Below are positions 1-8,224 of a stretch of DNA of 64,000 nucleotides, piece by piece. The notes under the pieces are model-generated. The model was given only the letters and a program-made list of their open reading frames with translations, was not told the origin of the DNA and did no database searches. Made by a program: the position numbers and the translations under genes. The stretch's first letter is position 1, and the number at the start of each line of letters is the position of its first letter. The DNA is from CATOSD01 sp965226695. Lineage in GTDB: Bacteria; Chloroflexota; Dehalococcoidia; Lucifugimonadales; CATOSD01. The stretch covers positions 2,666,001 to 2,730,000 of the forward strand of contig OZ245405.1 in assembly GCA_965226695.1 (NCBI GenBank), given 5' to 3'.

Positions 1-1
1 C

Positions 2-784
2 TGGTACTTCAAGGACCTGGCGAGCGGCAGCACAGCGGACCGCAATGGGGCCGTGGTGGTGCCGTCGGCGAGCACGCGAAAGATCGCGATAATGATGGCC
101 GCGCTAACCGCCGTCAACGAGGGTAGGCTCTCGCTCGATCAGCCCGTGCCGATCCAGGCAAAGTACCAGAACAACAACTCCGGCTGCTTTCAGCACCTCC
201 AGCCCGGATTCGTGCTGCCGCTGCGAGACCATCTCACGATGATGATCATAGTCAGCGACAACACCTGCACCGGAACGGTCGCCGACCTGGTAGGCCTGGA
301 CACGGTGAACGCCCTGTGCCAGTCGATTGGCATGACAGGCACCGCGCACAGGCACGGCATACCGCCCGGGAACCTGGACCGCAACCACCCGGTGGATGCC
401 TCGAACGCCACCACGCCCAACGACGTGGGTCTGCTGCTCGAGCTGATCCTGCGTGGCACGAACGACGAGGAAGCCGCAGCGGGTCTGGGCTGCACCGCCG
501 AGCTGTGCCGGCTGGGCCTGGACATCCTGCTGTGGCAGAAGCTGAACACCCGATTGCCGTCCATGCTGCCGGGCCAAGCCAGGGTGGCCCACAAGACGGG
601 CACCGGCGCGCGCAACTACAACGACGCCGGCATCATCTTCCAGGGCGACACGCCTCTTTGCGTGCTGACGGCATACACCGAAAACGTGCCGTCCGAGCTC
701 GAAGACGGCAGGCCGGGCCACACTGCAACCGCGCAGCTTATCGGCACGCTGGCGCGCCTCAGCTACGACGCGCTGAAGGCTTAA
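2..784 (+). CDS. Class A beta-lactamase-like serine hydrolase (5' end missing)
   Basis: The reading frame is open to the left edge, so the N-terminus, including any signal peptide, lies outside the window; GTG codons near position 53 are internal. Three serine-hydrolase motifs occur in order: STRK (SxxK nucleophile), SDN in SDNTC, and KTG in HKTGTG. This is the layout of class A beta-lactamases and related penicillin-recognising hydrolases. Where class A enzymes carry the E166-x-x-L-N omega-loop motif, the sequence reads RNHPVDASN and I see no clear glutamate. It may therefore be a relative without true beta-lactamase activity. A methyltransferase gene follows 16 bases downstream on the same strand. 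Confidence 0.75.
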   Translation, partial: WYFKDLASGSTADRNGAVVVPSASTRKIAIMMAALTAVNEGRLSLDQPVPIQAKYQNNNSGCFQHLQPGFVLPLRDHLTMMIIVSDNTCTGTVADLVGLDTVNALCQSIGMTGTAHRHGIPPGNLDRNHPVDASNATTPNDVGLLLELILRGTNDEEAAAGLGCTAELCRLGLDILLWQKLNTRLPSMLPGQARVAHKTGTGARNYNDAGIIFQGDTPLCVLTAYTENVPSELEDGRPGHTATAQLIGTLARLSYDALKA

Positions 785-800
785 GCGGGGCAACCGGTCC

Positions 801-1643
801 ATGGCACAGTCGGACGCTGTACAGGCCTGGAAGAACAAGGTGCGGAGTCACCACGCCCAGTCGCTTGGCGTGCAGGATAAGAACCCGCCGGACGCGGACT
901 TCTGGCGCACGCGAGCGTCTGGCTTTCGCGCCGACCCGCGACGCGAGCCGGACGCCGCGCTTCGCCGCGTGCTCGACATGGCAGGCCCCGACACCACCGT
1001 GCTGGACGTTGGCGCGGGCGGCGGACGCCTGGCGCTGCCGCTGGCCCTGCGGTGCCGGCACGTCACGGCGGTCGAGCCGTCGCCGTCGATGGTCGAGCAG
1101 CTTCGAGAAGGCGCCGACGAGGCGGGAATCGCGAACATGTCAGTCGTTCAGGCAAACTGGGAGGACGCCGAGGTCGAGCCGGCGGACCTGGTCATCTGCT
1201 CGCACGTCGTGTACGGAGTGGTGGACATCGACCACTTCGTGCGCAAGCTAGACGCCCACGCTCAGCGTGAAGTCGCTGTGTTCGCGTTCATGGAGTCGCC
1301 GCCGAGCCGTTTCGCGTCGTTCTGGCGTGCGGTCTACGGCGAGGACCGGCTCAACATGCCCGCGCTGCCCGAATTGTTGCAAGTGCTGTGGCAACTGGAC
1401 ATCTACCCCAACGTTGAGATGCTGCCGGCTGACGCCCGTTCCGCTTTCGAAAGCCGGGAGGACGCCGTGCGCCAGGTGGCGAGCTTCCTGTGGGTGGTCC
1501 CCGGCAGCGAAGAGGACGACCGGCTCCTCGCCGCCGCCAGCAAGCTGCTCGAGGAAGACGACGACGGCTTCAGGATCAAGGGCGCGAAGTTCAGGCCCAA
1601 TGGCCTGGTCACGTGGAAGCCCGATCGCGAACGCCTTGGCTGA
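801..1643 (+). CDS. Class I SAM-dependent methyltransferase
   Basis: The 280-residue product carries a clear SAM-binding motif I, VLDVGAGGGRLALPLA, near residue 70. An acidic residue ends the next strand (TAVEPS), and a motif IV-like segment reads ADLVICSHVVYGV. These mark a Rossmann-type methyltransferase of the Methyltransf_11/25 group. The substrate cannot be inferred. The start is the first ATG after the preceding stop; its Shine-Dalgarno sequence is weak. The gene is the second of four same-strand genes that end with an amidase, and it may be co-transcribed with the VOC gene 46 bases downstream. Confidence 0.8.
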   Translation: MAQSDAVQAWKNKVRSHHAQSLGVQDKNPPDADFWRTRASGFRADPRREPDAALRRVLDMAGPDTTVLDVGAGGGRLALPLALRCRHVTAVEPSPSMVEQLREGADEAGIANMSVVQANWEDAEVEPADLVICSHVVYGVVDIDHFVRKLDAHAQREVAVFAFMESPPSRFASFWRAVYGEDRLNMPALPELLQVLWQLDIYPNVEMLPADARSAFESREDAVRQVASFLWVVPGSEEDDRLLAAASKLLEEDDDGFRIKGAKFRPNGLVTWKPDRERLG

Positions 1644-1689
1644 CAGACCGCATACAAGCAGAGCAAGACTCAAGCTTCAGGAGGGAGCA

Positions 1690-2157
1690 ATGGCAAAGCC
1701 GAAGCAGTTAGGCCACATCGTATTGAGAGTTCGAGACCTTGAAGAGTCGGAGCGATTCTACGCCAACGTGCTCGGGCTGCGCGTCACCAACAAGCGGCCC
1801 GGCAGCATGACGTTCATGAGCGCCGGCGACTCGTCATCCCATGAGCTGGCGATGGTGCCCGTGGGGCCGGATGCTCCGGGGCCGGAGGAAGACCGCGTGG
1901 GTCTGTTCCACTTCGCGTGGGAGATGGAGTCCTTCGAGGCGCTGAAGGAGCTCTACCAACACATGAAGACCGAGGACGTGAACATCGGCGGAATCGGCGA
2001 CCACGGCATCTCAATCGGCGTCTACTTCTTCGACCCCGACGGCAACCAGATCGAGGTGTTCTACGAAATGCCGAAGTCAGACTGGCCGGAGGATGGCGAC
2101 CTCTTTTCCGGAGACTTCCCGCTCAAGCTGGAGGAGACTGCCGACGCCACGGCGTAG
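1690..2157 (+). CDS. VOC (glyoxalase / extradiol dioxygenase fold) family protein
   Basis: The product is 155 residues with one vicinal-oxygen-chelate module. It opens with LGHIVLRVRDLEESERFY, has a central HFAWEM segment, and ends with the family signature FFDPDGNQIEVFYE. Candidate metal ligands are the early His, the central His and the late Glu. The frame is open well upstream inside the methyltransferase gene. The ATG at 1690 was chosen because a strong AGGAGG-type ribosome site sits just before it and the VOC fold begins there. The substrate is unknown; family members include glyoxalases, dioxygenases and resistance proteins. Confidence 0.88.
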   Translation: MAKPKQLGHIVLRVRDLEESERFYANVLGLRVTNKRPGSMTFMSAGDSSSHELAMVPVGPDAPGPEEDRVGLFHFAWEMESFEALKELYQHMKTEDVNIGGIGDHGISIGVYFFDPDGNQIEVFYEMPKSDWPEDGDLFSGDFPLKLEETADATA

Positions 2158-2230
2158 ATCGTCCGGATTAGCCCCTTCCCCCATCACGGGCTGCCGGAGA
2201 GCATAATCTCAGACGAGAGCCTTCCAAAAG

Positions 2231-2295
2231 CCCCTTCCCCCTTGATGGGGAAGGTTAGAGCCTGCCCCGTACCCGATACGGGGATGGGGGTGAGA
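2231..2295. repeat. Intergenic hairpin repeat (CCTTCCCC/GGGGAAGG type), interrupted copy
   Basis: A CCTTCCCC...GGGGAAGG hairpin is followed by GGTTAG and then, after a 24-base interruption, by GATGGGGGTGA. The same repeat occurs uninterrupted at about 46648-46686, where GGTTAG runs directly into GATGGGGG. The repeat lies between the VOC gene and the amidase gene and might also act as a weak terminator. A shorter related fragment (CCCCTTCCCCC) begins at about 2172. Confidence 0.75.
2259..2282 (+). repeat. 24-nt palindromic insertion unit, intergenic copy
   Basis: This unit starts AGCCTGCCCCGTAC and ends CGATACGGG; CCCGTA and TACGGG-like arms make it palindromic. It interrupts the hairpin repeat around it, as shown by the uninterrupted relative near 46670. 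A second copy, with one base different, lies in opposite orientation at 41136-41159 inside a transposase gene. Boundaries come from comparing the filled and empty sites and are uncertain by one or two bases. Confidence 0.7.
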
Positions 2296-2309
2296 GGGAG
2301 CCCCATCAA

Positions 2310-3764
2310 ATGACAGCCATGCCAATAGAGCCCTTCGACGACGCCACCGCGATGCTGGCCGCCCTGGACGATGGGGCGATCTCATCGGTCGAGTTGCTCG
2401 ACTACCACCTGGAGCGCATCGGTAAGCACAACCCGACGCTGAACGCCATCGTCACGCCCGACTACGACAACGCCCGGGCCAGGGCGCGGGCCGCCGACGA
2501 AGCGAGAGCACGGGGAGAGCGCGCTCCGCTGCTGGGGCTGCCGCTCACCATCAAGGACTGCATCGACGTCGCCGGGCTGATTGGCACCGCGGGGCTGGAG
2601 GACTTCGCCGAGCGCGTTCCGCCGGCCGATTCGCGGGTCGCCGCACGCGTGCGAGAGGCCGGCGCGGTGATCATGGGCAAGACCAACGTGCCGCCCAACG
2701 CCGCCGACTGGCAGTCCTCAAACCCGATCTTCGGGCGCACCAACAACCCCTGGGACCTGGGGCGCACGCCCGGCGGCAGCACCGGAGGCGGAGCGGCGGC
2801 CGTCGCCGCGGGGCTTACGCCGATCGAGTTCGGCAGCGACATAGGCGGCTCCATCCGCGTGCCCGCGTCGTTCTGCGGCATATACGGGCACAAGCCCAGC
2901 GAAACGGCGCTGACCAAGAGCGGCCACTTTCCGGGCTCGGCGCTGCCGAATCCCGGCGTGGTGATGTCGGTGCAGGGGCCGCTCACACGGAGCGCCCGCG
3001 ATCTCGAGCTGGCGTTCGACGCCGCGTCGGGGCCGGAAGTGGGCGAGGACGTGGCCTGGTCCCTTAACGTGCCGCCCGCCCGTTGCGACGACCTGTCGTC
3101 GTTCCGCGTGGCGGTGATGCCGCCCATCGAGTGGCTGCCGGTGGACGACGAGATTGCCACCGCCCAGCAACGGCTGGAAGACAGCCTGCGCGCTGCCGGC
3201 GCGACCGTGGCGCAGGCGCAGCCGGAGGCGTTCGGAGACCTGCGGGCGCACCACCGGCTTTACTCCTCGATACTGTCGCTAGTCACCAGCCCACCGAACT
3301 TGGAGCAACGCCGCCGTCGGGCGGCCAACATGCGGGCCACGGGCGGCGAGTTCGACATCGCCGCGGCCAACGGCATGGAGGCCAGCGGCATGGACCTTAT
3401 TGGCTGGCTGAGCGAGCGCGAGCGCTACCGGCAGTCCTACCGCGACTTCTTCCGAGACTGGGACGTGCTGCTGGCGCCGATAACCATAGTGCCGGCGTTC
3501 CCCCACACGGACGAGCCATGGCCGCTGCGGACGGTCGACGTCAACGGCAAGGCCGTGCAATACGGCATGCAGGTGGTTTACCCCGCGGTGGCCACGCTCA
3601 GCGGGCATCCCGCTACGGCATTCCCTATGGGCCTGACGACCGGCGGGCTTCCCATAGGCCTGCAGGCGATAGGGCCGTACCTGGAGGACCGCACGCCAAT
3701 CCGCTTCGCCTCACTCGTGCAATCGCACATCCAGCCGTTCGAGCCCCCGCCGGGGTACGAGTAG
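2310..3764 (+). CDS. Amidase (amidase-signature family)
   Basis: The 484-residue product has the full amidase-signature core. The catalytic lysine is in LTIKDCID (about residue 77). The Gly/Ser loop reads GGSTGGG and supplies the cis-serine. The nucleophile serine is in SDIGGSIRVPAS. Length and motif spacing fit AS-family hydrolases, which cleave carboxamides in the cytoplasm. The family is broad, and neither GatA function nor a specific substrate is indicated: no gatB or gatC is adjacent. The start ATG follows GAGGGAG at a suitable distance; a second ATG three codons later is possible. Confidence 0.9.
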   Translation: MTAMPIEPFDDATAMLAALDDGAISSVELLDYHLERIGKHNPTLNAIVTPDYDNARARARAADEARARGERAPLLGLPLTIKDCIDVAGLIGTAGLEDFAERVPPADSRVAARVREAGAVIMGKTNVPPNAADWQSSNPIFGRTNNPWDLGRTPGGSTGGGAAAVAAGLTPIEFGSDIGGSIRVPASFCGIYGHKPSETALTKSGHFPGSALPNPGVVMSVQGPLTRSARDLELAFDAASGPEVGEDVAWSLNVPPARCDDLSSFRVAVMPPIEWLPVDDEIATAQQRLEDSLRAAGATVAQAQPEAFGDLRAHHRLYSSILSLVTSPPNLEQRRRRAANMRATGGEFDIAAANGMEASGMDLIGWLSERERYRQSYRDFFRDWDVLLAPITIVPAFPHTDEPWPLRTVDVNGKAVQYGMQVVYPAVATLSGHPATAFPMGLTTGGLPIGLQAIGPYLEDRTPIRFASLVQSHIQPFEPPPGYE

Positions 3765-3877
3765 GGGGTAAAGTGGGGCAAGGTTTGTCATGCACCACGC
3801 GTGCCAGCTCCTCTGACATCGAAACAAGGCTCAAATGAAGCTGGACCTGGCGCAGCCGGCCACGCCCCAACGCTAGG

Positions 3878-5326
3878 CTATGGTGCGGCATCTTCCGGAG
3901 TCGCCCCGACCTGATCGAGCACTCTTTCTACGCAGTAGTCGACGTCGTCGCTCACCTCGTAGTTCCAGAATCTGAGAACTCGCCAGCCCAGACTCTCCAA
4001 CCGTTCGTCCCTTTCTATGTCAGCCGAGGAATCCGCATGTGTCGTTACGCCGTCGACCTCAATTGCGATACGTTGGTCGCCCAAGACAATCGCAAGGTCT
4101 AACCGGTACTGGTTGACGGGGTACTGTGGCATGGGATTAAGTCCGGCTGCGACCAGCGCCTCGTACAGAGGCCTTTCGCCAGGCCCTATGCGCTCGTCAC
4201 GTGGCAGCGTAGTGTTGTAGGGGCTCGATGCGGCTCTTTCGATTTCGGCGCAATATGTGGCGAATTGCTCAATGTGAGGAATTCCCGAATTGGCGCACGC
4301 GTCAGAGTCTCCAACGACATGTAGCAACGAACGAGCGCGGGTGACTGCGACGTTAAACAGGTTCCCGGTGTCTCCGAGGAAATTCCGTGCTGTTCTAGCG
4401 AGGCTCCTCGACAGACACGGCGAGAACAATACTATGTCGCGCTCGTCGCCTTGAAAGCCGTGTGCGGTGTTCACGATAAATTGTGCCCTGTTTAGCACAT
4501 CATAGGGAACGCTCTGAGTGACTCTTTCACTGATGGCGTTCGCTTGGGCCCGAAACGGAGTTACGATCCCTACTGTTCCGTCAAAACTGTTTTTCAACAG
4601 CAGTTCAATCAACTGTGCAACTACGGCGTCTACCTCCGCCATCACTACAACGCTGCCGCCACGTGGCCTCATCGCCGTTCCACTAACGTGTGTCCAGCGG
4701 ATGCCGTATCTATCGTCCGGTGGGGACTTGAGACGACGATAGTCAGTCCAAATCCGGAGACTGTCACCGTACCAACGGCGATTCGAGAATCCGACGATGT
4801 CAGAGTGCGAACGGTGGTGGTCTCGAAGCTGAACGAAGGCCTGAAACGCTGGAAGGCTGGTGCTCAGCTCGAATAGCGAATTTACCTGGTATGCGAATAT
4901 CTGGTCATCTGCTCCCAGACCGTGCTTGGCTTGTAGCTGCTGGTCCCTGCGTCGGCCGATTTTCGTGATATGCCGCAGCTGTTGTGTGTCGCCAATCACC
5001 ACGGCGCGCTTGGAGCGGTATAGTAATGGGAGTGCGGACGCGATGTCACACTGGCTTGCCTCGTCGATTATGAGCAGATCGAAGAGATTTGGCTTTAGTG
5101 GCAGGCTGTTTCTTGCCGAGAGGTTTGTAACGCACCAAGCCGGGATGTGCCTGGACACGGCTGGAAACAAGCGCGCTATGTTCCGCCTATTGTCTATGTA
5201 TGCTCTGGAGGTCAACCGGTCGCCGGACAACTGTTCCACAAGAGCCCGAAAATTGCCTATGTTAAGACGGTGCTCCGGCTCCAGTCGGTCCGCAACTAGT
5301 CGGGCGTGAAGGGTTACTAGTACCAT
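3878..5326 (-). pseudogene. C-terminal part of an IS-split SF1 helicase with Vsr/DUF559-like nuclease domain
   Basis: This is the downstream half of a UPF1/DNA2-type superfamily 1 helicase. Visible motifs are LLIIDEASQCD (motif II), VVIGDTQQLR (motif III), LRDHHRSH (motif IV region), VGIVTPFRAQA, TAHGFQGDERDIV (motif V) and NVAVTRAR (motif VI). The last 100 or so residues resemble a Vsr/DUF559 PD-(D/E)XK nuclease: LDLAIVLGDQRIAIEVDG, then RDERLESLGWRVLRFW. Its apparent ATG is supplied by the end of the IS630 element. Native sequence resumes at base 5320, and joining it to base 6511 restores one 1044-codon frame. It probably makes no functional product unless the IS excises. Base composition is more AT-rich than the neighbours. 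Confidence 0.85.
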
Positions 5327-5372
5327 TGCCAGGTGTATTTGACAGATATAAGAAATAGGTTAGTCTTTATGT

Positions 5373-5858
5373 ATGATCCTAAAGGACATGCCTGCTCTCA
5401 AGTACAAGGTGGAGTTGAACGAGTCTGAGCGGACACATCTCAAGCAGATAGTGAGTCGTGGCGAGACCTCGGCTCGTAAGGTCAAGCGAGCGCTGGTGTT
5501 GCTGAAGGCAGACGAAGGTTTGCCCGACCTTGACATTGCCAATGGCCTATTGATAAGCGTATCCACGGTGGGACGTGTGCGCACCCGGTTTGTGAAGGAG
5601 GGGCTCGACAGCGCGCTCAATGAGCGTGCGCGACCGGGACAGAAGCGCAAGTTGGACGGCAGGCAGGAAGCACATATGATAGCCATCGCGTGCAGCGACG
5701 CGCCCGAAGGCCACGCGGATTGGACGCTGCAACTGCTTGCCAACAAGGTGGTGGCGATGGGGTTTGCCGAGAGCATCTCGCTCGAGACGGTGCGCCAGAT
5801 ACTCAAAACAACGAACTCAAGCCGTGGAAGAAGAAGGAGTGGTGCATCCCCCGGGTGA
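5373..5858 (+). CDS. IS630 transposase, N-terminal frame (DNA-binding part)
   Basis: The first frame encodes the helix-turn-helix region of an IS630 transposase: ARKVKRALVLLKADEG, then IANGLLISVSTVGRVR, then the linker with ARPGQKRKLDGRQEAH. Homology stops at ETVRQILK near base 5805. There an AAAA run leads into the -1 frame, which continues the family sequence as NELKPW. The last 15 or so residues of this frame (after ILK) look non-homologous. Either this is a programmed -1 frameshift, as known for some IS630 members, or one base has been lost. Confidence 0.8.
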   Translation: MILKDMPALKYKVELNESERTHLKQIVSRGETSARKVKRALVLLKADEGLPDLDIANGLLISVSTVGRVRTRFVKEGLDSALNERARPGQKRKLDGRQEAHMIAIACSDAPEGHADWTLQLLANKVVAMGFAESISLETVRQILKTTNSSRGRRRSGASPG

Positions 5859-6505
5859 GCGGGGAGTTCGTGGCTCGAATGGAGGACGTGCTGGACCTGT
5901 ACGATGAAGACTACGACCCGGACCGTCCCGTGGTCTGCTTCGACGAGACGTCCAAGCAACTGGTGGCCGATAAGAGACCATCCATCAGGGCCAAGCCGGG
6001 GCGGGTGGAACGATACGACTACGAGTACAAGCGAAACGGGACACGCAACCTGTTCATGTTCTGTGAGCCGAAAGCCGGCTGGAGACATGTCGAGGTGACC
6101 GAGCGACGTACTGCCGTGGACTTCGCACATCAGATGAGATGGCTGGTTGATGAGGCATACCCTCACACCGAGACGATACGGCTGGTGCTGGACAATCTCA
6201 ACACACACAAGCTGGGTTCGTTGTACGACGCCTTCGAGCCGGCCCAAGCGCGCCGTATCGCCAAGGGACTGGAGTTCCACTACACCCCAGTACACGGCAG
6301 TTGGCTGAACATGGCCGAGATAGAGTTGAGTGTCTTGAGCAATCAGTGTATCAACCGCCGAATCAGCGACGAGGCAGTACTGAAACGAGAGGTCTTGGCG
6401 CTGGAACGTGAACGCAATGAGGCTGTCGCCGTCATTGACTGGCGCTTCTCCACTCAGCACGCTCGCACTAAACTTCAACACATCTATCCACCATATTCAG
6501 ATTGA
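5690..6505 (+). CDS. IS630 transposase, C-terminal frame (DDE catalytic domain)
   Basis: The catalytic triad is intact: Asp in VVCFDETSKQL, Asp in RLVLDNLNTHK and Glu in WLNMAEIELS. YTPVHGSWLN is the usual sequence before the Glu. Only the part after about base 5808 (NELKPWKKKEW onward) is homologous; the frame start at 5690 is out of phase with the transposase. A -1 shift at the AAAA run near 5806 would join it to the upstream HTH frame and give a full-length enzyme. The element may therefore still be active. Confidence 0.8.
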   Translation: MQRRARRPRGLDAATACQQGGGDGVCREHLARDGAPDTQNNELKPWKKKEWCIPRVSGEFVARMEDVLDLYDEDYDPDRPVVCFDETSKQLVADKRPSIRAKPGRVERYDYEYKRNGTRNLFMFCEPKAGWRHVEVTERRTAVDFAHQMRWLVDEAYPHTETIRLVLDNLNTHKLGSLYDAFEPAQARRIAKGLEFHYTPVHGSWLNMAEIELSVLSNQCINRRISDEAVLKREVLALERERNEAVAVIDWRFSTQHARTKLQHIYPPYSD

Positions 6506-8202
6506 AACGGTACTAGTTGCGCGCCAACGTCGGTTGCTTCTGCCCGAGCTCTTCTCAGTTGGCGGGCGACCTCATCACGTGACCTGAGCTGATGAAGTTC
6601 GGCCATTGCGGTCTTGCATCTGTCGATGGAATCCAGGGCCTCCCACAGAGACAGCGCCCTAGTTACCCATGTCCGCCATGTCTGGAATGACTCCGCCTCC
6701 TCCGGTAGAGGGGTGAGGGGCGGGCATTGGGCCACAGCCTGAGTTGCGATCTCTTGGATTCGACGCTTGTCTTTCGATGAAGACAACATGCGCGAGAACC
6801 GCTTCAATATCCCCGGCGATCCCGAAGTGTGCTTGTCAGCGATTTGCAGAGCAAGAACCAATTTCTCCTTGGCCGGCGGTTGCCCACTTGACAGAAAACG
6901 CTCCCACTGGTGATGAGGATACTCCTTCTCAAACCTGACGCGGGCATCTCGTAGAGAAGACAACCCCTCGTGTGCATCCCGAATCCGCCGTAGTTCGGCC
7001 CAGAGGTCGTCTGCAGCGCGCAGAAGTTCCTCATATCGGTCCTCGAGGTCATCTAATTTCAGGCGGTCTTCCTGCGTAGGCCGCATTGCCAGCATTGCCG
7101 CGAGACGTTGGACAAGCTCTTGTCGGAAGTCCCGTTCTCCCGACCGCCCGCCCGTGCGTATCATCAGTGGATTCGTAGCCAAGGAGTTAACGCGATCCTC
7201 CACAACGTCGACGGCCTTGTTGTTCTTGCTGGTGAACAGGACTCGGTCATCGTGCAAATATGCATCGGCGATCATCGCGACGACTATCTGGGACTTGCCC
7301 GTCCCTGGCGGCCCGGTGACGGCGGTTAACGGGGCAGACATTGCCATCTGAACGGCCTCACGCTGCTCTTGGTTTAGGGGGACTGCTTCTACGGCAGTCT
7401 GGTCGGCATCCGACTCGCCAACGCCCGATGCGCTGGCACCCATAACTTGGCCGAACGCCGTATCTGCCCAACCGGGGGCATTCGATTCAACCATCTCCCG
7501 GAGGTCTCTGACTAGACCTGCGGTGAATCTTGGTCGCTCCACAGCAAATAAGATAGCGCAATTATAGATTCCCAGTTTTCTGGCACGTGCCGCTTCACGA
7601 GAATCGGTCAGTTCTTCAGGATCAATTGGCTCCACTACATCCAGCAAGAGGCCCATTTCATACATGCGCTTGAGAAGGCTGCCGAAGTGCGGAGGCGGTG
7701 TATCATCAGTGGTCTCCAGTAGACCTAGCGAGTCGAGTAGCTCGTGTTGTCCCTCCTCAGTGGGCGCAAGCCTCCGCAAATACTCTGGGTTCATTTGGGG
7801 CCACTCACGTGCGCCACCAACCCACAGTTCATGGCCGTTCTGCTCATACTCCAGTTGCCAGGTGAAAACAGGCATGGCATGACGAGTTGAGTAGCTACTG
7901 CCAATGTGGATCGGATATCCGTACAGCAGGCTTCCCACGCCAGCCGCTCTCCTGAGCTCGCCAGCGAAGGGGCGCTGCGAAAATTGGAGCGTAATTCGCA
8001 GTTCGTCTTGACTTATCGAAGAAATATCGGAAGGGAATGGCCAAGGAATAAATCGCTTGTCCAAATCTCGAAAGGGAGCCCGCAACGGTATGCCATCATC
8101 TTCCTTCGCGCAATCGATGTAGTAGTGCAGCAGGTTCCTGATTCGCTCGGGCAGTGGCTGTACGCGTTGCCTGGAACCCCTATGCGCATCTGCGCGGCCC
8201 AT
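6484..8202 (-). pseudogene. N-terminal part of the IS-split SF1 helicase
   Basis: This is the upstream half of the UPF1/DNA2-like helicase. The Walker A site lies in AVTGPPGTGKSQIVVAMI (about residue 293), followed by motif Ia, LFTSKNNKAVDVVEDRV. About 290 N-terminal residues of unassigned sequence precede it. After Walker A comes a charged, possibly coiled-coil insert (DDLEDRYEELLRAADDL region). The frame runs into the IS630 end and stops 9 codons later (VPFQSEYGG). Native sequence ends at base 6511. The start lies 22 bases after the arylsulfotransferase-like gene, with GGGGAG upstream. Together the halves make 1044 residues, a helicase-nuclease architecture common among anti-phage and restriction proteins. 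Confidence 0.85.
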
Positions 8203-8224
8203 GGTGATAGGTTCTCCCCGCGCC

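Larger units (their letters stand above)
5323..6510 (+). mobile_element. IS630-family insertion sequence
   Basis: The 1188-bp element is flanked by TA dinucleotides at 5321-5322 and 6511-6512, the target duplication expected for IS630/Tc1-mariner transposons. Its ends begin CCATTGCC and, inverted, CCGTTTCA; as terminal repeats these are weak. It carries a DDE transposase in two overlapping frames. It sits inside a helicase-nuclease gene. Removing the element plus one TA gives an uninterrupted host reading frame, so the ends are placed with good confidence. Confidence 0.85.

Noticed and set aside
5360..6481. A 373-codon frame antisense to the IS630 transposase
   Set aside because: The plus strand carries the HTH and DDE motifs; the antisense frame is a mirror of those codons.
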